64,000 bases of DNA from Gammaproteobacteria bacterium (GTDB taxonomy: Bacteria > Pseudomonadota > Gammaproteobacteria > Eutrophobiales > Eutrophobiaceae): positions 21,612 through 85,611 of the forward strand of contig WVYN01000021.1 in NCBI GenBank assembly GCA_011772965.1. The letters are read 5' to 3'. The notes below the pieces were generated by a model. The model was not told the origin of the DNA. It saw only the letters and a list, made by a program, of their open reading frames with translations, and searched no databases. Shown here in pieces: positions 59,855 through 64,000 of the stretch (its first letter is position 1; each line of letters starts with the position of its first letter). A program made the translations under genes and the position numbers.

Positions 59855-60145
59855 ATGAAATTTATATCATTAGTATTGTTAATAACCCTGGTGATGCTTC
59901 AATACCGGCTTTGGATCGGACATGGGAGCCTGACCTATGTTCATCACCTGGAAGCTGAAAAGGAAGCACAGATCAGGGAGAATCAGTCCCTGCTGGATCG
60001 AAACCTGTCCCTTTCTGCAGAAGTTAAAGATCTAAAACATGGTTATTCGGCTATTGAAGAGCGTGCACGCAGTGAAATGGGCATGATCAAAAATGACGAA
60101 ACCTTTTATCAGGTCGTTCGTCAGCCACAACACCAGCCTGAATAA
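59855..60145 (+). CDS. ftsB: Cell division protein FtsB
   Basis: FtsB, with FtsL and FtsQ, links early and late division proteins in the inner membrane. The 96-residue product has a short N-terminal membrane helix (KFISLVLLITLVMLQYRLWIG), a leucine-zipper-like coiled coil (about residues 28-62) and the conserved end ERARSEMGMIKNDETFYQVV. It lies between eno and ispD, its usual place. Confidence 0.95.
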   Translation: MKFISLVLLITLVMLQYRLWIGHGSLTYVHHLEAEKEAQIRENQSLLDRNLSLSAEVKDLKHGYSAIEERARSEMGMIKNDETFYQVVRQPQHQPE

Positions 60146-60153
60146 TTCCGGTC

Positions 60154-60843
60154 ATGAGTAATACTGAGCGCTACTGGGCAGTTATTCCTGCTGCCGGAGC
60201 AGGGAAACGAATGCAGTCTGATATCCCAAAACAGTATCTTCAAATCGACGGCAAACCGATCATTGAATACACACTGGCAGTATTTACCCGACACCCGGAT
60301 ATAGAATCAGTTATCGTTGCAATTTCAGACACTGATGAATACTGGAATGAACTAACAGTATCAAAGCATCCCAAGGTAAAAATGACAGAGGGTGGTTTTG
60401 AACGTTGTCATTCAGTAATGAATTGTCTAGATTATCTCAGTGACATAGCCGATAAAAATGATTGGGTTCTGGTGCATGATGCAGCAAGGCCCTGCCTCAA
60501 AAGTACGGATATCGATAAGTTGATCAATAATGTCTCCGGTACTGATGGTGGTTTGTTGGCCTTGCCGGTGCGGGATACAATGAAGCGTTCAAATGACAGA
60601 CATGTCAGTGAAACAGTCAGTCGAGAGGGGCTCTGGCATGCACTGACACCACAAATGTTCCGTTTGCATAACTTGCAACAGGCCTTGAAGGCAGTGATTG
60701 ATTCAGGGGAACTGGTAACTGATGAATCATTGGCGATGGAAAGGGCGGGTTACAGGCCACTGCTCGTGGAAGGGCGCCCGGACAATATCAAGGTAACTCA
60801 TAATGTAGACCTGTATCTGGCAACTCTCTATTTAACATCTTAG
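60154..60843 (+). CDS. ispD: 2-C-methyl-D-erythritol 4-phosphate cytidylyltransferase
   Basis: IspD couples MEP to CTP in the non-mevalonate isoprenoid pathway. The 229-residue protein has the nucleotide-binding AAGAGKRMQSDIPKQYLQI, VLVHDAARPCL and RPDNIKVTHNVDL. It is nine bases after ftsB and nine before ispF, which performs the step after next, so the three genes form an operon as in E. coli. CTP for this reaction comes from PyrG, also in the neighbourhood. Confidence 0.96.
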   Translation: MSNTERYWAVIPAAGAGKRMQSDIPKQYLQIDGKPIIEYTLAVFTRHPDIESVIVAISDTDEYWNELTVSKHPKVKMTEGGFERCHSVMNCLDYLSDIADKNDWVLVHDAARPCLKSTDIDKLINNVSGTDGGLLALPVRDTMKRSNDRHVSETVSREGLWHALTPQMFRLHNLQQALKAVIDSGELVTDESLAMERAGYRPLLVEGRPDNIKVTHNVDLYLATLYLTS

Positions 60844-60852
60844 GAATTTTTT

Positions 60853-61320
60853 ATGCGAATCGGACACGGTTATGACGCACATACCTTTACAGAGGGCAGA
60901 CCTCTAATTCTTGGTGGTGTTTCAATTCCGCACAGCCACGGTCTTGCGGCACATTCTGACGGGGACGCAGTTATCCATGCACTTTGTGATGCCTTGCTCG
61001 GTGCAGCAGCGTTGGGAGATATCGGGACTTACTTTCCTGATACCAGTAGTAAATATAAAAACATCGATAGCCGTATACTTTTACGCAAAGTGACCAAACT
61101 GCTTAGTGACAAAAAGCTTGCTTTGGTTAATGCAGACATAACAATCCTGGCACAGGTGCCAAAGATGGCGCCACATATAAAAACCATGCGTAAAAACCTC
61201 GCAGAAGACTTGGGAACAGGCATGGAGAAAATCAATATCAAGGCCACAACAACCGAGGGAATGGGATTTATCGGCAGAAGTGAAGGTATCGCCGTTTATG
61301 CCGTCACCCTTTTGGGTTAA
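60853..61320 (+). CDS. ispF: 2-C-methyl-D-erythritol 2,4-cyclodiphosphate synthase
   Basis: IspF cyclises CDP-methylerythritol 2-phosphate. The 155-residue zinc enzyme has Asp8 and His10 in GHGYDAHTF, a third ligand histidine in [18 protein letters not shown] near residue 42, and [17 protein letters not shown] at the C-terminus. ispD and ispF are separate, not fused. It ends the pyrG-to-ispF string; no clear terminator follows. Confidence 0.97.
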   Translation: MRIGHGYDAHTFTEGRPLILGGVSIPHSHGLAAHSDGDAVIHALCDALLGAAALGDIGTYFPDTSSKYKNIDSRILLRKVTKLLSDKKLALVNADITILAQVPKMAPHIKTMRKNLAEDLGTGMEKINIKATTTEGMGFIGRSEGIAVYAVTLLG

Positions 61321-61446
61321 TACCCGCCTACCTAGTCATAAGTACGAATAGCCAAAAAACACTATTTTTATAAATGCCAACTGGTTCCGTCTTTATTCTT
61401 TAACATCTTGAAAAAAAACGAAACCACAAAAAACCACATCATCTGT

Positions 61447-61487
61447 AAAGGTTAAAATAGTCATACACTATATGGTGTATAACCTTT
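61447..61487. promoter_or_regulatory. Nested dyad upstream of rpfF
   Basis: The A/T-rich spacer 61321-61614 holds ATACAC-TATATG-GTGTAT at 61463-61480, a perfect 6-base inverted repeat, flanked by AAAGGTT (61447-61453) and AACCTTT (61481-61487). The outer arms are also perfectly complementary, with an 8-base bulge on the left. It lies about 130 bases before rpfF and may be an operator; which protein binds is unknown. A strong AAGGAGAGAG ribosome site precedes the rpfF ATG. Confidence 0.5.
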
Positions 61488-61614
61488 TAGGGTATCAATC
61501 TCTCTGCACTAAGTACTTCAATTAGATGATAGGACTGTATAGACTTTATCGTGTCTGTATCAAAAATGGACACTCTAAATAATAAAATGGTTTACTGGAA
61601 AAGGAGAGAGAGCG

Positions 61615-62526
61615 ATGAAAAATACAAATGTTCTATATGCGCACGAAGTATCTTTCAAGGGGTTTGAACAGCTGGAAGTAGAAATTGATCCTGAGCACAA
61701 AGCTGTGTGGCTGTATTTCAATGCAGAACCGAGATCCTGTTTTACACTCACTCTGTTGAATGAACTCGACAGGTTTCAAGAAATGATTAAACAGCGTGAA
61801 GGTAGATTGCCTTGGAACGGTGAACTGGTTGATATTGAGTATAATGTCATTACCTCGCGCCATTCGGTATTTAGTTTTGGTGGTGATCTTGATTATTTTA
61901 TCCAATGCATTGAAAAAAATGATCGGCAATCACTGAAACAGTATGCCAAGGCATGCATAGATGCCATCTATTATCATCACATTGGTCGGGAAGTAGGGTT
62001 AACTACTATATCACTTGTTCATGGCAATGCATTAGGCGGTGGCTTTGAAGCTGCATTATCAAGCAATGTGATTGTTGCAGAACGTAGTGCCGAGATGGGC
62101 CTACCCGAGATTCTGTTTAACCTGTTTCCTGGAATGGGAGCCTTTAATCTCCTGTCTCAGAGAGTATCTGCCAAAGAAGCCGAGAAAATGATGCTTAGTG
62201 GCCGCTTATATACGGCAGAAGAGATGTACTACAAGGGAATAGTTGATCATCTTGTTGAAGATGGTCTGGGACGTGAGACGATAAACTCGATCATTCGTGG
62301 TAATGCAAAACATAAAAATGCGATCGACGCTATCCGACACGTTCGACAAATGTCCAATCCTATTGATTATGATCTTTTGATGGAGATTGCTGACCTTTGG
62401 GTTGAGTCTGCATTTAGGTTATCTGATAAGGACAAGCGTGTTATGAAGCGTCTGGTTAATAGCCAGGTTCGTTTTGCCGAGAACACCAATCCACCGGCAG
62501 CATCAGCACTCAGGGTTGCTCAGTGA
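61615..62526 (+). CDS. rpfF: RpfF-type DSF synthase (enoyl-CoA hydratase family)
   Basis: RpfF makes diffusible signal factors, cis-2-unsaturated fatty acids, from 3-hydroxyacyl-ACP by dehydration and thioester cleavage. The 303-residue crotonase-fold protein has the RpfF-specific features: SFGGDLDYFIQCIEKNDR, GNALGGGFEAALSSNVIVAE with Glu145, and MGLPEILFNLFPGMGAF with Glu165, which correspond to the two catalytic glutamates (141 and 161) of the Xanthomonas enzyme. Ordinary enoyl-CoA hydratases lack this LFPGMGA pattern. A fatty-acid desaturase follows by 78 bases and the end of a probable hybrid kinase faces it. The exact signal molecule cannot be predicted. Confidence 0.87.
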   Translation: MKNTNVLYAHEVSFKGFEQLEVEIDPEHKAVWLYFNAEPRSCFTLTLLNELDRFQEMIKQREGRLPWNGELVDIEYNVITSRHSVFSFGGDLDYFIQCIEKNDRQSLKQYAKACIDAIYYHHIGREVGLTTISLVHGNALGGGFEAALSSNVIVAERSAEMGLPEILFNLFPGMGAFNLLSQRVSAKEAEKMMLSGRLYTAEEMYYKGIVDHLVEDGLGRETINSIIRGNAKHKNAIDAIRHVRQMSNPIDYDLLMEIADLWVESAFRLSDKDKRVMKRLVNSQVRFAENTNPPAASALRVAQ

Positions 62527-62604
62527 GTAACAGAAACAGTTTCATTGTTACATTCTGATTAATTCCTGGATCAGATACATCATGATCTATCAAGGAGTCG
62601 AAAA

Positions 62605-63681
62605 ATGGACTATCAAAAGATAAAGCAGCTACGTGCCGCTGTTGTTAAGTACACAGATAAGTCGGACAGTAAGGCGTGGTTTCTTTTTGTCGCAGACATT
62701 TCAATGTACATCGCTGCAATTTCAGGTATTATTTTTCTTGAAAATATTTACGCCAGGATTCTTTGTGCATCGCTGGCAGGTTTCAAGATTGCATCAATAT
62801 TTGTGATTGCACATGATGCTGCACATGACAGTTTCGTGAAAAATAAATTCATGAATAAAGTCATAGCACGCATGTCATTTCTGCTTTCATTACATAATTA
62901 CAGTCTTTGGTTAATTGCTCATAACCGTTCGCATCATCAAATGACGAACATCAAGGGTCCGAATTCATGGTCGCCTTTGTCATATGATGATTATCAACAG
63001 CTTTCAGCTTGGAGAAAGATAGTTGAGCGTGTTTATCGCACACCAATCGGCATACCCATCTATTATCTGGTTGAACGCTGGTGGAGAGACAAGTTTTATC
63101 CTTACAACAGACTTGTTAGTGGTGATAAAACAATACACTTCCTGGATTTTTCCATGATATTAGTTTATTTGACGGCTTTCCTGTCACTACTTGTCTTTGC
63201 AGGGTTAAATGTCGCACACACCACCCCGATTGAACTGTTGATACTGGGTTTCATTATTCCCATGCTGGTTTCAGCATTCATGATAGGATTTACTGTTTAC
63301 TATCAACATACGCATGAGACCATTCCATGGTTTAGATCAGATGATGAAAGATCTGTAATGGGTGGTGTAGATGAGTTAACCATGCATGTACGATTTCCAC
63401 ATTGGTATAATCTGATTAGCCATAACGCCATGGAGCATACGGCTCATCATGTGGATCCACGTATTCCTTGTTATTATCTGGACAAGGCCCAGGCTGAGAT
63501 AGCAAGGGTATTGGGCGATGAACTGGTCACCATGAAATATTCACTACCTGCGCTTCTCAGAACTATGAAGAATTGCAAGTTATATGATTATGAAGAGCAC
63601 TGTTGGCTGAATTTTAGTGGAGAACCGACCACTTCAACAATATTGCTTGATGAGAGCACTAAATTTGTATTTGCCGCATGA
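62605..63681 (+). CDS. Membrane fatty-acid desaturase
   Basis: The 358-residue protein has hydrophobic segments at about 27-68, 172-192 and 200-225 and the three histidine boxes of di-iron membrane desaturases: HDAAHD from residue 70, HNRSHH at 106-111 and EHTAHH at 277-282. The enzyme would introduce a double bond into a fatty acyl chain or hydroxylate it. It is in the same direction as rpfF after 78 bases, with AAGGAG before its ATG, so joint expression is likely. It may supply or alter acyl chains for the signal, or simply tune membrane lipids; the sequence does not decide. Confidence 0.88.
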   Translation: MDYQKIKQLRAAVVKYTDKSDSKAWFLFVADISMYIAAISGIIFLENIYARILCASLAGFKIASIFVIAHDAAHDSFVKNKFMNKVIARMSFLLSLHNYSLWLIAHNRSHHQMTNIKGPNSWSPLSYDDYQQLSAWRKIVERVYRTPIGIPIYYLVERWWRDKFYPYNRLVSGDKTIHFLDFSMILVYLTAFLSLLVFAGLNVAHTTPIELLILGFIIPMLVSAFMIGFTVYYQHTHETIPWFRSDDERSVMGGVDELTMHVRFPHWYNLISHNAMEHTAHHVDPRIPCYYLDKAQAEIARVLGDELVTMKYSLPALLRTMKNCKLYDYEEHCWLNFSGEPTTSTILLDESTKFVFAA

Positions 63682-63737
63682 GTTGATGTTAATAGACCAT
63701 GTGGTTTATGCAGGTTCAGGATAAATTAGATATTGAA

Positions 63738-64000
63738 CTAGACAGCAGCCGACTTATGCTTATCAAGGAAGGTTAACAGTGCCTTCTTTGTCTCTTCATA
63801 TATGGATTTCAGTTCAGGCTGTTGTTTTTTCGCCCGTAAAATATTATCAGCATGCATGAGCTTGTTGATATTATTCGCCATAAAACCAAGTCGTTGTGCA
63901 CCGATACTCCTTGAACTACCATCCAGAGTATGGCTGTGATCCCGTACTTTATCCTTATCTGCTCTGTCAAGATCGGTCTCAATATTATTTATAAGCTTCT
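63738..64000 (-). CDS. C-terminal Hpt domain of a probable hybrid sensor kinase, partial
   Basis: The frame enters from the right edge and ends at a TAG at 63738, giving the last 87 residues. They include VRDHSHTLDGSSRSIGAQRLG, the phosphotransfer (Hpt) motif with the reactive histidine in HTLDGSS, within helices typical of an Hpt bundle. In DSF systems the sensor RpfC is a hybrid histidine kinase that ends with an Hpt domain and is encoded beside rpfF. I therefore infer an RpfC-like sensor, but the sensor, kinase and receiver parts lie outside the window. It is convergent with the desaturase gene, with 56 bases between. Confidence 0.7.
   Translation of the reverse strand, partial: KLINNIETDLDRADKDKVRDHSHTLDGSSRSIGAQRLGFMANNINKLMHADNILRAKKQQPELKSIYEETKKALLTFLDKHKSAAV

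Noticed and set aside
61615-62526. Ordinary enoyl-CoA hydratase
   Set aside because: The FGGDLD, LGGGFEAAL and LPEILFNLFPGMGA pattern and the position of both glutamates are specific to RpfF.

Overview
The window reads as a gene-dense chromosomal segment of a gammaproteobacterium. Gene order is the main evidence: carA-carB-greA-rlmE-ftsH-(folP missing)-glmM; leuB-asd-fimV-truA-trpF-trpB-trpA-accD-folC-dedD-cvpA-purF; and pyrG-kdsA-eno-ftsB-ispD-ispF are all classic gammaproteobacterial strings. I see no tRNA, rRNA, CRISPR array, transposase or prophage gene.

Layout. (1) 1-4837, minus strand: a partial secreted esterase, and a tightly overlapping operon of a C39-like cysteine peptidase, a RimK-type ATP-grasp ligase, a GCS2-type carboxylate-amine ligase, an N-formylglutamate amidohydrolase-like protein and a frameshifted small gene. 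This looks like an amidoligase/peptidase system making or trimming an unknown peptide or amide product. (2) 5139-14074: carbamoyl-phosphate synthase, GreA, RlmE, FtsH and GlmM (apparently with an ATC start). (3) 14087-16139, minus: dapC-dapD of the succinylase lysine/peptidoglycan branch; then a DMT transporter. (4) 17147-32094: leuB, asd, a very acidic FimV, truA, the trp genes, accD, folC, dedD, cvpA, purF. (5) 32098-39216: an accessory block inserted between purF and metZ, with an unknown small protein, two DUF1631-type paralogues, an orphan GspG-like pseudopilin, and an icd-aceK-small membrane protein operon. (6) 39338-40715: a probable SAM-II riboswitch with terminator in front of metZ. 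(7) 41020-49036: a six-gene serine-cycle operon (serine-glyoxylate aminotransferase, malyl-CoA lyase, malate-CoA ligase beta and alpha, hydroxypyruvate reductase, PEP carboxylase). (8) 49331-55773: loosely packed accessory genes: secreted hydrolase, DUF1223 protein, AT-rich methyltransferase, formate-tetrahydrofolate ligase (fhs), a truncated ClC channel gene and a second DMT transporter. (9) 56063-61320: pyrG-kdsA-eno-ftsB-ispD-ispF. (10) 61615-64000: an RpfF-type DSF signal synthase, a membrane fatty-acid desaturase and, convergent, the C-terminal Hpt domain of a probable hybrid sensor kinase.

How the genes fit together. Fhs, the serine-cycle operon and enolase cover much of a C1-assimilation route: formate enters as formyl-THF, serine is made from glycine, its nitrogen goes to glyoxylate, hydroxypyruvate becomes glycerate, enolase gives PEP, PEP carboxylase gives oxaloacetate, and malyl-CoA is split to glyoxylate and acetyl-CoA. 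AceK beside icd implies that isocitrate flux is switched toward a glyoxylate shunt, which would regenerate glyoxylate for the cycle; isocitrate lyase, glyA, mtdA, fch and glycerate kinase are not in this window. The right-hand end suggests diffusible-signal-factor (cis-2-unsaturated fatty acid) signalling. Regulatory RNA structure is visible before metZ (SAM-II), and terminator-like hairpins sit in the leaders of carA and pyrG.
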